A DNA stretch of 44,237 nt, taken from a virus. The stretch covers positions 1-44,237 of IMG/VR virus record IMGVR_UViG_3300008627_000014; one strand, written 5' to 3'. Positions 22,582 to 30,589 of this stretch are shown one piece after another. The notes beneath the pieces are model-generated. The model saw nothing but the letters and a program-made list of their open reading frames with translations, did not search any database and was not told the DNA's origin. Position numbers and translations under genes: made by a program. Each line of letters starts with the position of its first letter. The stretch's first letter is position 1.

Positions 22582-24936
22582 ATGGGTAATGAAACAGTAG
22601 GCGAGGATAACCTCGAAGTATATACTCCTGATATTGGAGAAAGTCAAGAGATAGGTATTGATGAAACAACAACAAGTTATTCTCCACGTTTAAACAAACT
22701 TAAAGAGGGGGAAACTATCCAAGTTAAACTAAATGAAAAGGCAATTAAATGGCGTATTTCTCACGACTTATACAAAGACTTTAAATCTGGTGTAAGAGAA
22801 TTATTCCAAAACGAAGCAAGGGCTTGTCGTCAGGCACGTACTAAGTATAATGCAAAGCCAAAGATTGAGGTAAGAATTAATCCAAACACTAAGAGTTTAA
22901 CCATTCAAGGCATTGATTCTCTAGGTATTAGTGAATCTGTATTTGATAATGTGTTGAGAGTTCTTGGTGTGTCAGGTAATACTGATGGAGGTAATGAAGT
23001 AGGTCAATTTGGTATGGGATTTGCTTCTTATACAACGCTTAGTGATATTATTCTGGTTGAAACTTGGTATCGTGAGAATAGAGATGATGGTAGTGAGCAA
23101 CGTTATGCTTTCTTAGGGGATAATGGTATTGACTTTAAGATTCTCCCCGAACCTGAACTAGATACATTTGGAACAAAGTTATCCATGACATACAATGTAA
23201 AGGTAGAGGAACGTGGTATTATTGACATGATTACAGAATGTGCCAAGTTTTGTGGCGTTCCTGTAAGTCTTATAGTTGATGGAACATGGGACACTTATCA
23301 TGAGTATGGACATGAGGGTATCTATGAACTTACAACCTATAAATCATTACCTGATTGTTTAAAGATACAGTTCCAAGAGAGATGTGTTCAGGATAAAATG
23401 TATGATGAAGATGGTATTAACTATGATTCAGATACAAGAGTAGGATTTTATAAAGAAGTTCATATAGATAACGAGGACTATGAGTTCTTTGGTATTATTG
23501 CAATCGCTAAGAGTAAGACAGGTGATTACACAAACAGAATGAATAGTATTATGAACTATCATTTGTTGGCAACAGTTCCGATAGAGATTAACTTCCGACC
23601 AAAAGGATTTTGGACATCTTATGCACTCAATATTAAAAATGAGAGAAAGTTTATGCCAACAGCAGATAGAGATAGACTTACACAAGAAGCAGAAGAAGAA
23701 ATACAAAATGCTTTCAATGAAATCATACCAACATACTTTACAGAACTAGGATTGGAAACTGTTAGTGATTACTTGTCCACGTTAGACAAACCAATCTATG
23801 ACCAATGGTATTACTTTGAATCATTAATTGATAAAGAAGTGTATGAAAATTCTCAAAGAGTTATAAGTGTATTAGGAAAGAGATTTAGTTTAGGTGGCAC
23901 TCGTTCATATAGAACATTAAAGTCTATGATTGCTAGTGGTTCAACCATGATTAAGTTAAAGGCTTTGCGTGGTGATTACATAGCAAGACTAGGAACTGTA
24001 TTTGATGACAAGATTTGTTTCAGATATAAAGAGAGTGATGAGGGTGGTTACGAGGAAAACTATAACAAGACATTAGATTTGCTTGAAGAAGCAGGAGTAA
24101 TATTCGGAGAGGAATATATCAAAGAGCATAAGATTAAACCACTCACAAAGAAAGAAAGAAACACGGGTAATAAGATAGCCAACTCAGAAAAAGCAATTAG
24201 ATTATACAACGCAGGATATAGACATCACCATGAAGTAGATGGCGAGAGAGCATTTGGGTTGGCAACAAGTTACAGAAGAAGTATTGTATCAACTAAGGTA
24301 GGACAAGTCAATGAAAAAATGCACGATAATATGATTGTGTATGATTTGAAAGGTAAGGACAAGATAGAGTTTGATGAAATCAAACAGAAACTATACAGCA
24401 CGGAAGCAAGTTATGTATTCATGAAAAACATAAAGGGATTAGACGAGGACATCTTAAAGTTTAGTGAGTATCTTGTGGACATTGATAATCATAAGTTTAC
24501 ATTAGTTAATGGAAAACAGTTACGAGTAAAAAGTATGATTGAGGCAGTTCCTGTTATAATGGGTGACCATATAGCAATCAATAAGTTATGTGATAACAAA
24601 GTAGTAAAAGGTTACGAACATTGTGTAGTAGTCAAAGACCAAAATGAATTATTTGATTTGGAATTTGCATTAAAGAAACATGGTAAGTATACTAGCAGAG
24701 GCTATCAATCTAATTGTAGTGAAAGTGATTTGATTGAGAAATCAAGTGGTATAGATGTAGAGGACATCACCATGTATTGTAACGATGCACAAAAGAAAAT
24801 AATCTATTCTAAACTACCTAATGTTAAGAACAAACTTAGTGATGGTATGTTCAGGGTATTCTTTAGAGCAGTAGCAAGTAGACCTTATGATTTTGATAAG
24901 ATACTTGCAGAATTAGATGAGGATATGAAAGAATGA
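22582..24936 (+). CDS. GHKL-type ATPase, T4 rIIA-like size
   Basis: 784 residues. The N-terminal 230 residues carry the Bergerat ATP fold of the Hsp90/MutL/topoisomerase VI-B group. The N-box is VRELFQNEARA (Glu73, Asn77), then IDSLGIS (Asp112, Gly115), the glycine lid VGQFGMGFASY (140-150), and TFGTKLSM (195-202). Beyond about residue 400 no known domain is seen; the C-terminal half is Lys/Glu rich. Large phage proteins with only this N-terminal ATPase include the rIIA group, of similar length. Topoisomerase VI B is less likely because no A subunit is present here. The stop overlaps the next gene (ATGA), so the two are likely partners. Confidence 0.75.
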   Translation: MGNETVGEDNLEVYTPDIGESQEIGIDETTTSYSPRLNKLKEGETIQVKLNEKAIKWRISHDLYKDFKSGVRELFQNEARACRQARTKYNAKPKIEVRINPNTKSLTIQGIDSLGISESVFDNVLRVLGVSGNTDGGNEVGQFGMGFASYTTLSDIILVETWYRENRDDGSEQRYAFLGDNGIDFKILPEPELDTFGTKLSMTYNVKVEERGIIDMITECAKFCGVPVSLIVDGTWDTYHEYGHEGIYELTTYKSLPDCLKIQFQERCVQDKMYDEDGINYDSDTRVGFYKEVHIDNEDYEFFGIIAIAKSKTGDYTNRMNSIMNYHLLATVPIEINFRPKGFWTSYALNIKNERKFMPTADRDRLTQEAEEEIQNAFNEIIPTYFTELGLETVSDYLSTLDKPIYDQWYYFESLIDKEVYENSQRVISVLGKRFSLGGTRSYRTLKSMIASGSTMIKLKALRGDYIARLGTVFDDKICFRYKESDEGGYEENYNKTLDLLEEAGVIFGEEYIKEHKIKPLTKKERNTGNKIANSEKAIRLYNAGYRHHHEVDGERAFGLATSYRRSIVSTKVGQVNEKMHDNMIVYDLKGKDKIEFDEIKQKLYSTEASYVFMKNIKGLDEDILKFSEYLVDIDNHKFTLVNGKQLRVKSMIEAVPVIMGDHIAINKLCDNKVVKGYEHCVVVKDQNELFDLEFALKKHGKYTSRGYQSNCSESDLIEKSSGIDVEDITMYCNDAQKKIIYSKLPNVKNKLSDGMFRVFFRAVASRPYDFDKILAELDEDMKE

Positions 24937-25682
24937 AAAAACTTGCAGAAAGAAGTAACGTATTCATAGTAGAAAACGAGGGTAAAGTATCAACACTAAT
25001 CAAAGATACATATACTATCCTAAAGATTAATGAGTTTGATGGTAACAGAATCTTTTATGATTTTGGTGATGGTTTAGAAGTAAAAGAAACTTATGATGAT
25101 AGAATCTTTAACTGTTTTAAAAACGGAGAGACTATTAACATTCGTGATGGTAACAAGATAGCCGAGTTTATTGCTGACAATAATTCAGCAGGGTATGATT
25201 CTTATTTCAAACAGCATTACTATGAACAACACCGATTAGAATTTGTAGATGAAGTAATAAAATCCTATGGTGATAGGGTTGTTAAAATTCCTGATGGTTA
25301 TCTAGTAGATGACATTTGGAAAGTAAATAATACAGGTTCATCATATTATTTGGCAAAGAATCACAAGGGTTCTTTCGACCAAGATGTAGTAAATGTTCAT
25401 GGTGAAACTGCAAAAGGAAATGAGGGTGATTGGCATTTCTTATGCACGGTTGCTCAAGGTAATTTCTTGAAGATGAGTATAGATACTAAGATTGGTTCAC
25501 TTGAATTAGATTCAACAACCATGACTATACTTGCAAAGATTAATTTCCTTATGAATCCAAACATAAATGATAGTGTGTTCATGAATCAACTTCCTAAAAA
25601 GATTAGTAAGTTATTGATTGATGAGCATGAATCAAAACAAAAAGATACAGTAGAATTAAAAGATGGAGGCGATTATATATGA
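24933..25682 (+). CDS. Partner protein of GHKL ATPase
   Basis: 249 residues, not recognised. Beta-rich N-terminal half (NVFIVENEGKVSTLIKDTYT, FYDFGDGLEV), a helical middle with many His and Tyr (YFKQHYYEQHRLEFVDEVI), and a helical C-terminus. Translationally coupled to the ATPase by ATGA and to the following gene by the same overlap. It could be a functional partner, as rIIB is to rIIA, but shows no rIIB likeness by eye. Confidence 0.5.
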   Translation: MKKLAERSNVFIVENEGKVSTLIKDTYTILKINEFDGNRIFYDFGDGLEVKETYDDRIFNCFKNGETINIRDGNKIAEFIADNNSAGYDSYFKQHYYEQHRLEFVDEVIKSYGDRVVKIPDGYLVDDIWKVNNTGSSYYLAKNHKGSFDQDVVNVHGETAKGNEGDWHFLCTVAQGNFLKMSIDTKIGSLELDSTTMTILAKINFLMNPNINDSVFMNQLPKKISKLLIDEHESKQKDTVELKDGGDYI

Positions 25683-25906
25683 CACTACCAAAAGTAGAAA
25701 GAGAACCTGATGTTCGTGTTCATTATTGTAAGGCACAGAAATCTAGTGGCTTACCTATAATGGTAACCGAGTTAGGTAAAGATGAATACCAAACAGATTT
25801 GATTGAACTTCACAACGTCAATGTTAGAGTTCAATTTATGAATGGTAATCCAAAAGAACTTGGGCGTGGAGCTACAAGTATATTGGAGGTATGGAAAAAT
25901 GAATAA
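25679..25906 (+). CDS. Hypothetical protein
   Basis: 75 residues in the same coupled set (ATGA after the partner protein). Beta-rich (LHNVNVRVQFMNGNP). The GGAGG near its end serves the next gene. Confidence 0.45.
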   Translation: MTLPKVEREPDVRVHYCKAQKSSGLPIMVTELGKDEYQTDLIELHNVNVRVQFMNGNPKELGRGATSILEVWKNE

Positions 25907-26141
25907 TGTATTAGAGCATAAAAAAATTAGAAGTAGAGATGGAAAAAATACTCATTGGTATAACAAGTGTGAGTGTTGTGGATATGGTTTTGATGATGGA
26001 GAGATAAGACATAAGTGGCGTTTAAATATCCCTACATCACAAAACTATTTGCGTGGTCAATTTTGGACTACTCAATGTAATGAATGTTTATTAAAAACAA
26101 AAGAAGAATGGTTGAGAGGTCTTGAAGCGTTACAAGTATAA
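25899..26141 (+). CDS. Zinc-binding protein
   Basis: 80 residues from ATG 25899, with GGAGG 9 nt ahead and 8-nt overlap with the previous gene. CECCGYGF and CNECLLKTKEEW form a Cys4 site with an HNH-like spacing, but no HNH histidines are evident. About 100 nt after its stop hold no convincing gene. Confidence 0.5.
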   Translation: MNNVLEHKKIRSRDGKNTHWYNKCECCGYGFDDGEIRHKWRLNIPTSQNYLRGQFWTTQCNECLLKTKEEWLRGLEALQV

Positions 26142-26243
26142 GAACTACGAAGTCGAGGGGGATAGATGGCAAGTATGGTCTATGTTATCTAAAGAGTTTC
26201 CTGATGAACAAATAATATTAAATAAAAATGGAGGTGTATAAGT

Positions 26244-26474
26244 ATGAAAGGAATTGATGAGTTTCACGTTAAGATAAAATCTGCTAGGTTTAATATATAT
26301 AATAGTGGTAGTGGTAATAGTTATACCGTAATAAAACATAATGATTTATGGAATTGTGATTGTAAATCATTTCAGTTTTGTATTGAACCAGCAACTTGCA
26401 AACATATAGATGAGATTAAAAATGACCTAGAAGAATTAGTCCCTGACTATGATAGTGAGGAAGAAGAAGAATGA
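26244..26474 (+). CDS. SWIM-type zinc-finger protein
   Basis: 76 residues. WNCDCKSFQFCIEPATCKHI fits the SWIM pattern CxC...CxH, a small zinc module found in nucleic-acid enzymes and regulators. The tail is very acidic. It is preceded by the 22-nt ribosome-site cassette also seen at 21016. Confidence 0.6.
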   Translation: MKGIDEFHVKIKSARFNIYNSGSGNSYTVIKHNDLWNCDCKSFQFCIEPATCKHIDEIKNDLEELVPDYDSEEEEE

Positions 26475-26560
26475 ATGATGATATATTATACTGCAAACAT
26501 ACTAGAACTGAAGAAGATTTATGTTTGAATTGTTATCAGAATATAAAGGAGGAAGATTAA
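26471..26560 (+). CDS. Zinc micro-protein
   Basis: 29 residues: CKH and CLNC make a minimal CxH...CxxC site. ATGA overlap with the SWIM gene; its own end holds the next gene's GGAGG. Confidence 0.4.
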   Translation: MNDDILYCKHTRTEEDLCLNCYQNIKEED

Positions 26561-26561
26561 A

Positions 26562-26681
26562 ATGAAAGAGTATAGAGTTTATTGTGAAACATATGTTTCA
26601 GCAGAAAATGAAGAAGAAGCATTAGAGAAAGGATATAATGCTTTGTTCGATATAGATTATGAAGTGGAGGAAGTAGACTAA
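26562..26681 (+). CDS. Acidic micro-protein
   Basis: 39 residues, strong AAGGAGG site, acidic helix (SAENEEEALEKGYNALFD) between two beta strands, a pattern seen in small ACT-like or DUF units. Unknown. Confidence 0.45.
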   Translation: MKEYRVYCETYVSAENEEEALEKGYNALFDIDYEVEEVD

Positions 26682-26779
26682 TGGGACTAGAATTTACTAC
26701 TGAAGTTCATGTATGTTGTCCTCATTGTCAAGAGGAATTTGATACGGAGGTAGACGTGGAATATGAACCTGACTGTTAG
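26681..26779 (+). CDS. Zinc micro-protein
   Basis: 32 residues with VCCPHCQEEFDTEV and a final Cys. Probable half zinc ribbon. TAATG coupling. Confidence 0.4.
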   Translation: MGLEFTTEVHVCCPHCQEEFDTEVDVEYEPDC

Positions 26780-26906
26780 TCAAACTAGGTGTAATCATTG
26801 TGAAAAACGACAAAGATTACGAGAAAAATATGAAGGAAAATGCAGAAATTGTTTTCTTGCACATAAAATAGTATTTGAATATAGAGGTAAGTTTAAAGAT
26901 GAATAG
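26763..26906 (+). CDS. Basic zinc-ribbon micro-protein
   Basis: 47 residues: CNHCEKRQRLREKYEGKCRN, then C, giving a compact CxxC...CxxC ribbon rich in Arg and Lys, suited to nucleic-acid binding. Overlaps both neighbours. Confidence 0.5.
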   Translation: MNLTVSQTRCNHCEKRQRLREKYEGKCRNCFLAHKIVFEYRGKFKDE

Positions 26907-27549
26907 AAAAGAAGCGAGTAAGATTATTGGTGGCTTGACTACAACTAGCAAAATGCCATGCCCTAGTTATTCACTCCCTGCTACTTCGTGTAAGATGGGT
27001 AGTAAATTAGTGAATGTAAAGGGTAGTGTATGTGAGGGTTGTTATGCCCTCAAAGGTTTCTACCGATTCAAGCAAGGTCGTAATGCTAGAGAGATACGAC
27101 TTGCTAGTATTTATAAACCAGAATGGGTAGAGGCTATGGTTACTGCACTTGAATCTCGTAAGGATAAGTCATACTTTAGATGGCATGATAGTGGGGACTT
27201 GAATAGTATTATGCACTTGTCTAATATAATGGCAGTTGCTACTCGCACACCTAATACTAAGCATTGGCTTCCTACTAGGGAGTATAAGATGGTTAGTGAT
27301 TATGTTAAGAATGGTCTTTCTATTCCTAGTAATATGTATGTTAGGATTTCTACTTATATGATTGATGGTATTCCTCCCCTCGAATTTGCTCGTAAGTTAA
27401 ATGCTTATGAGAATGTGGAGGGATTCATTGGTGTAAGTAGTGTAAGTAAGAAAGAATATAGTTGTCCTGCATATGAACAGGGTGGACAATGTGGGGATTG
27501 TCGTGTATGTTGGACAACAAAAGAGAACGTAACTTATCCGTTCCATTAA
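26899..27549 (+). CDS. Gp88-family protein
   Basis: 216 residues from ATG 26899, chosen for the GAGGTAAG ahead and the 8-nt overlap with the previous gene. It carries the whole signature of the mycobacteriophage gp88 family: SKMPCPSYSLPATSC (18-31), GSVCEGCYALKGFY (42-55), FRWHDSGDL (93-101), HWLPTRE (122-128) and CPAYEQGGQCGDCRVCW (189-205). The conserved Cys pattern and HDSGDL suggest a metal or iron-sulfur enzyme, but no activity has been shown for the family as far as I know. Confidence 0.8.
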   Translation: MNRKEASKIIGGLTTTSKMPCPSYSLPATSCKMGSKLVNVKGSVCEGCYALKGFYRFKQGRNAREIRLASIYKPEWVEAMVTALESRKDKSYFRWHDSGDLNSIMHLSNIMAVATRTPNTKHWLPTREYKMVSDYVKNGLSIPSNMYVRISTYMIDGIPPLEFARKLNAYENVEGFIGVSSVSKKEYSCPAYEQGGQCGDCRVCWTTKENVTYPFH

Positions 27550-27572
27550 AATAAAAAGGAGGTAGATGTAAA

Positions 27573-27866
27573 ATGAATTATAAAAAATTAGATGGTAATG
27601 ATATGAGTTCCAACGGAACATCATTACAAGGGTATGTTAGAACAACCCGTAATAATATAGTGAACAAACTAGGTGATGAAACCTATTGGGATAATGATTA
27701 TACTGAGAAAGTTCAATCCGAATGGGTATTGAAATTTGATGACGGTAAGGTTGCAACTATATATAATTACAAGACAGGTATCACACCACTAGATGAATAT
27801 GATTGGCACATAGGTGGACATGATGAAGATGTTGTCAAACGTGTGGAGGGCATACTGAATGACTAA
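27573..27866 (+). CDS. Hypothetical protein
   Basis: 97 residues with an AAAAGGAGGTAGATG site nearly identical to those at 22258 and 28276. Beta-rich (SEWVLKFDDGKVATIYNYKT) and acidic. Similar in style to phage proteins of unknown role. Confidence 0.5.
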   Translation: MNYKKLDGNDMSSNGTSLQGYVRTTRNNIVNKLGDETYWDNDYTEKVQSEWVLKFDDGKVATIYNYKTGITPLDEYDWHIGGHDEDVVKRVEGILND

Positions 27867-27957
27867 AGTAGATAGTTATGGTGTTAATACCAAAACCATT
27901 GACAGTCAAATAGCATTAGATGATGGTCATGACAAAGCCACTTGGTATGGTGATTAA
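27859..27957 (+). CDS. Micro-ORF, hypothetical
   Basis: 32 residues starting within the end of the previous gene (8-nt overlap). No motif. Confidence 0.3.
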   Translation: MTKVDSYGVNTKTIDSQIALDDGHDKATWYGD

Positions 27958-27959
27958 TC

Positions 27960-28127
27960 ATGACTAATATAGAAGTGACTAAATGTGATGATTGTGGATA
28001 TGTTCAATACTCTACAAACCCACATGATGAAAATGATGTATTGTATGTGTTTGAATGTAAAAAATGTAAAAATCATTATTGTGAAAATTGTCAAGATATT
28101 CATGCCAATGAGGAGTTATGGGAATGA
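27960..28127 (+). CDS. Zinc-ribbon micro-protein with three CxxC
   Basis: 55 residues: CDDCGY, CKKC and CENCQDIH. The last two pairs are six residues apart, as in RING or ZZ-like cross-brace modules. Overlaps the next frame (ATGA). Confidence 0.45.
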   Translation: MTNIEVTKCDDCGYVQYSTNPHDENDVLYVFECKKCKNHYCENCQDIHANEELWE

Positions 28128-28291
28128 CTGAACTAATATATTATGAATGTGATGAGTGTGGGTTTTGATTGAGTCCGACTAATGTATGTGAATGTTGCTG
28201 GAAATTAGGTAACACATATAAGGTTGAGAAAGGATATGTTTGTGAAGAATGTATAGAAATATTAAAAAAATTAAAAAAAGGAGGTAGATGA
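28124..28291 (+). pseudogene. Zinc-ribbon frame interrupted by TGA
   Basis: ATG 28124 opens 14 codons (YYECDECGF) that stop at TGA 28166-28168. The same frame continues at once with TTG 28169 for 40 codons (LSPTNVCECCWKLGN ... CEEC). The two halves together would make a normal zinc ribbon, so this is either a broken gene or two coupled micro-genes with the second starting at TTG. Confidence 0.4.
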
Positions 28292-28293
28292 TA

Positions 28294-28557
28294 ATGGTTA
28301 ATTTATATGAAAAATTCAAATGTTATAAATGTGAAGAAAAATATATCGGTAGAGATATAATCAAAGGTAGTACAATAGGCAGTGGATTTTTTACAGAATA
28401 TATGTGTGAGAAATGTACAAAGGAAAATTATATATGGGCGACAGGTGATGACCTGTTAACTGAATATGAGAAAGAAAATATTAGACAGGCTAATTTGAAA
28501 ATAAATAGAAAGATAAATAAAATATTATTAGAATTGGGAGGTGTATTAACAAATTGA
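28294..28557 (+). CDS. Zinc-ribbon protein
   Basis: 87 residues from ATG 28294, placed by the AAAGGAGGTAGATG site. CYKCEEKYIGRD and CEKCTKENYIWA give a Cys4 ribbon of about 40 residues, followed by a basic helix. Stop overlaps the next start. Confidence 0.55.
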   Translation: MVNLYEKFKCYKCEEKYIGRDIIKGSTIGSGFFTEYMCEKCTKENYIWATGDDLLTEYEKENIRQANLKINRKINKILLELGGVLTN

Positions 28558-28787
28558 CCTTTGGGGATAGAGAGCAGAATCTTATTGAGTTCGGTAGGTT
28601 CACAATATATCAATCACTAAAAGAAATGATTACTGAGGGTGATGATATTAGAAAGATTAACTTTGATGAGTTAATATCAAGGACATTGGCAAACATAACT
28701 GACACAGATTTGTTATCTGTTATTGACCAAGTGGTTAATGAAGATGATGATATAGCATATAAGGATTGGCGTGATGGTTTGGAGTAA
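28554..28787 (+). CDS. Hypothetical helical protein
   Basis: 77 residues from TTG 28554, which overlaps the previous TGA; GGGAGG is 15 nt ahead. Acidic helices. It is the last gene before an internal promoter at 28831. Confidence 0.45.
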   Translation: MTFGDREQNLIEFGRFTIYQSLKEMITEGDDIRKINFDELISRTLANITDTDLLSVIDQVVNEDDDIAYKDWRDGLE

Positions 28788-28830
28788 TATTATCACTTGG
28801 TATAGGGTATGAGCTTCATAACATATGAAA

Positions 28831-28842
28831 AGCCTTATAAAG
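28831..28842 (+). promoter_or_regulatory. TATA box for GTG 28863
   Basis: AGCCTTATAAAG centred 26-27 nt ahead of GTG 28863. A leaderless internal promoter within the long run. Confidence 0.6.
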
Positions 28843-28862
28843 CATGAGGGTATTAACCCCAT

Positions 28863-29027
28863 GTGGACAAGGTAAAAGAAGCATTAATAAATGACATACT
28901 TAAACTTGATAAAGAGATATGGATTCCAATGCACCAAACAAGTATAGAAGAATTGGAAACAAAAAGCCTACGAGAACTTACTATGTATTATAATAGTCTT
29001 GTTCACGTTAGGGAAAATCCTGTATGA
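28863..29027 (+). CDS. Hypothetical helical protein
   Basis: 54 residues from GTG 28863 (TATA box decides). Helical (VKEALINDILKLDKEIW). ATGA overlap with the next gene. Confidence 0.5.
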   Translation: MDKVKEALINDILKLDKEIWIPMHQTSIEELETKSLRELTMYYNSLVHVRENPV

Positions 29028-29155
29028 CAATATGCAATATATGTGCAGAAGATAAGGATACTCTCAAATATGATGAACTCAATCTTTGTTCCTTGTGTAT
29101 GAAACAAGTAGAACGAGAAATTGCTAACCCTAGAGTATGCAAACCAGACTCTTAG
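29024..29155 (+). CDS. Zinc-ribbon micro-protein
   Basis: 43 residues: CNIC and CSLC 18 residues apart, plus a later Cys. A zinc ribbon coupled to the previous gene. Confidence 0.5.
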   Translation: MTICNICAEDKDTLKYDELNLCSLCMKQVEREIANPRVCKPDS

Positions 29156-29190
29156 TAAGTATTATTAATTAGTAAGTTATACTGATAACT

Positions 29191-29502
29191 ATGATGATGG
29201 AAATTAATTCCTTTACTAGACTAAAGCAACAGTTAAGTAAGGAACACATTGCAGATGGTTTGACATTGACTAACGTGCCTGATGATTTTTATCCTGATGT
29301 TAATTCGTTTATAAATGAGAGTGGTAACAATGATGTTAAGATTATGATGGCTAAGTTTAAGCGTATTAGATTGACTAAGATGGTTAGGCTTGTTAGTTCT
29401 TTTACTTCTTATGATTCTATTTCTGATAAACTTTCCCCCGAAGAGCAGGTGTTATATTGTGAACTGTTAGAATCGGCTGAGAAATATTGGAGGCTAAATT
29501 AA
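29191..29502 (+). CDS. GINS-like replication factor
   Basis: 103 residues (ATG at 29191, 29194 or 29197). The middle reads LTNVPDDFYPDVNSFI, then KFKRIRLTKMVRLVSSF and LSPEEQVLYCELLES. That order (LP-DFY, Lys/Arg-rich helix with a KR.R pattern, then an L..EE..LY helix) is the A-domain pattern of archaeal GINS subunits. The B-domain is absent. GINS clamps MCM and Cdc45/GAN in the replicative helicase, and this window also encodes MCM. The likeness is by eye and needs a profile search. Confidence 0.55.
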   Translation: MMMEINSFTRLKQQLSKEHIADGLTLTNVPDDFYPDVNSFINESGNNDVKIMMAKFKRIRLTKMVRLVSSFTSYDSISDKLSPEEQVLYCELLESAEKYWRLN

Positions 29503-29543
29503 TTGAATGATATTATTTTATGTGAGGAGGAGGGAGTATTAAT

Positions 29544-29828
29544 ATGCTTATCACCAACAAGTATGAAAATAAATGCACAAACTGTGGACAATCCATTCCT
29601 GTTGATGAACAAGTCGAGTGGAATAAAGGAAGTGGAATTACACATATTAAGTGTCCAACCACAGAAGATAAGTTCAAAGGAATTGAAAAGTTGTCGTTCG
29701 CAGAAGCAAGAGAACTCACCAACTGTCAGTTATGCGAATCAGAAGCAAACTATGTTAACACATATTATTACGAAAACTATAGATTATGCGAAAGATGTTG
29801 GGAGGGGACTCTAGGTGGAATGTCATAA
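29544..29828 (+). CDS. Zinc-binding protein
   Basis: 94 residues from ATG 29544 with GAGGAGGAGGG ahead. CTNCGQSIPVDEQVEW at about 11-26 looks like the CxxC start of PARP/topoisomerase-type zinc fingers; CQLC and CERCW near the end make a second site. Confidence 0.55.
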   Translation: MLITNKYENKCTNCGQSIPVDEQVEWNKGSGITHIKCPTTEDKFKGIEKLSFAEARELTNCQLCESEANYVNTYYYENYRLCERCWEGTLGGMS

Positions 29829-29904
29829 GTGTGCCGACTATCATATTAGTTGTATGATTATAGGCATATCAGAAGAATACTGTGGGTGTGATTGTCATAA
29901 ATAA
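29815..29904 (+). CDS. Cys/His-rich micro-protein
   Basis: 29 residues from GTG 29815: CHKC, then CGCDCH. Metal binding is likely. Overlaps both neighbours. Confidence 0.4.
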   Translation: MECHKCADYHISCMIIGISEEYCGCDCHK

Positions 29905-30007
29905 TACTGATAGGATAAATGGTACTGTGTGTTTGGCTGATTATTATTCCCCCGAACATCAGGCACTTGTAGATACGATACAAAAGGAATTAGCTGAACA
30001 TGTTTGA
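29888..30007 (+). CDS. Micro-ORF, hypothetical
   Basis: 39 residues from GTG 29888 (VCLADYYSPEHQALVDTI). It contains one copy of the CCCCCGAA motif and overlaps both neighbours. Confidence 0.35.
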   Translation: MIVINNTDRINGTVCLADYYSPEHQALVDTIQKELAEHV

Positions 30008-30155
30008 GATATTCTTTAAGATAAATGAAACCTTACAGGAGATACGTGACCTCATGGTTAAGATGGAAAAACATCTTAGTGATTTAACTGACCCACCTGA
30101 TTTAAATGAGTGGGCTGATTATAAAACTAAGTATAAAAAGGAGGAAGAAGAATGA
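30000..30155 (+). CDS. Hypothetical helical micro-protein
   Basis: 51 residues, coiled-coil like (INETLQEIRDLMVKMEKHL), acidic tail carrying the next gene's GGAGG. Confidence 0.45.
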   Translation: MFEIFFKINETLQEIRDLMVKMEKHLSDLTDPPDLNEWADYKTKYKKEEEE

Positions 30156-30307
30156 AACTGACTAAGGACATGTTATACTGCTGGGAACGGGTAAATGACA
30201 ATGATGATTTTGAGAAATCCATGAAGAAGAGAAAATGTTTGTGTAACTTACACAAAGCAGGAAGACCTAATAGAGTATGGGGTGCTGGTGCAAGTAGGCA
30301 AAAATGA
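30152..30307 (+). CDS. Basic micro-protein
   Basis: 51 residues, basic (KKRKCLCNLHKAGRPNRVWG), with Cys/His that could bind metal. ATGA coupling at both ends. Confidence 0.45.
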   Translation: MKLTKDMLYCWERVNDNDDFEKSMKKRKCLCNLHKAGRPNRVWGAGASRQK

Positions 30308-30366
30308 AATTCACATTCAAAGGTAAGAAGTTTAAACGAGTTGGGTGGAAACTAGAATTAGAATGA
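30304..30366 (+). CDS. Very short basic ORF
   Basis: 20 residues (KFTFKGKKFKRVGWKLELE). Kept only because it is coupled by ATGA to the gene before. Confidence 0.25.
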   Translation: MKFTFKGKKFKRVGWKLELE

Positions 30367-30396
30367 GATATTAAATGAAGATGGTTGATGTAAATT

Positions 30397-30504
30397 GTGG
30401 ATAACTTGCTCTATATTCTGAACGAAGTTATAAACAAACTTGTAGATACCCATAAGTTAATAAACGGTAAGAACCATAGGGTTAGAGTGAAGAGAGATGG
30501 ATAA
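30397..30504 (+). CDS. Micro-ORF, hypothetical
   Basis: 35 residues from GTG 30397, helical then basic. No clear ribosome site; overlaps the next gene by 8 nt. Confidence 0.3.
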   Translation: MDNLLYILNEVINKLVDTHKLINGKNHRVRVKRDG

Positions 30505-30589
30505 GTATTGTGATTGTCAAGGAAGAATGGGGTTAGATGAGTTATCTAATAAGTTAAAATATTATGAGTGTGGGGTATATTTTACATGA
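30497..30589 (+). CDS. Cys-containing micro-protein
   Basis: 30 residues: CDCQG and YYECGVYF. AGAGAGATGG includes the start. Overlaps the next gene (ATGA). Confidence 0.35.
   Translation: MDKYCDCQGRMGLDELSNKLKYYECGVYFT

Noticed and set aside
24933-25682. rIIB assignment for the ATPase partner
   Set aside because: Only position suggests it; no rIIB motif could be recognised.
26142-26243. Coding sequence between 26141 and 26244
   Set aside because: Short frames exist (for example TTG 26123, 30 codons) but none has a ribosome site and a convincing product together.
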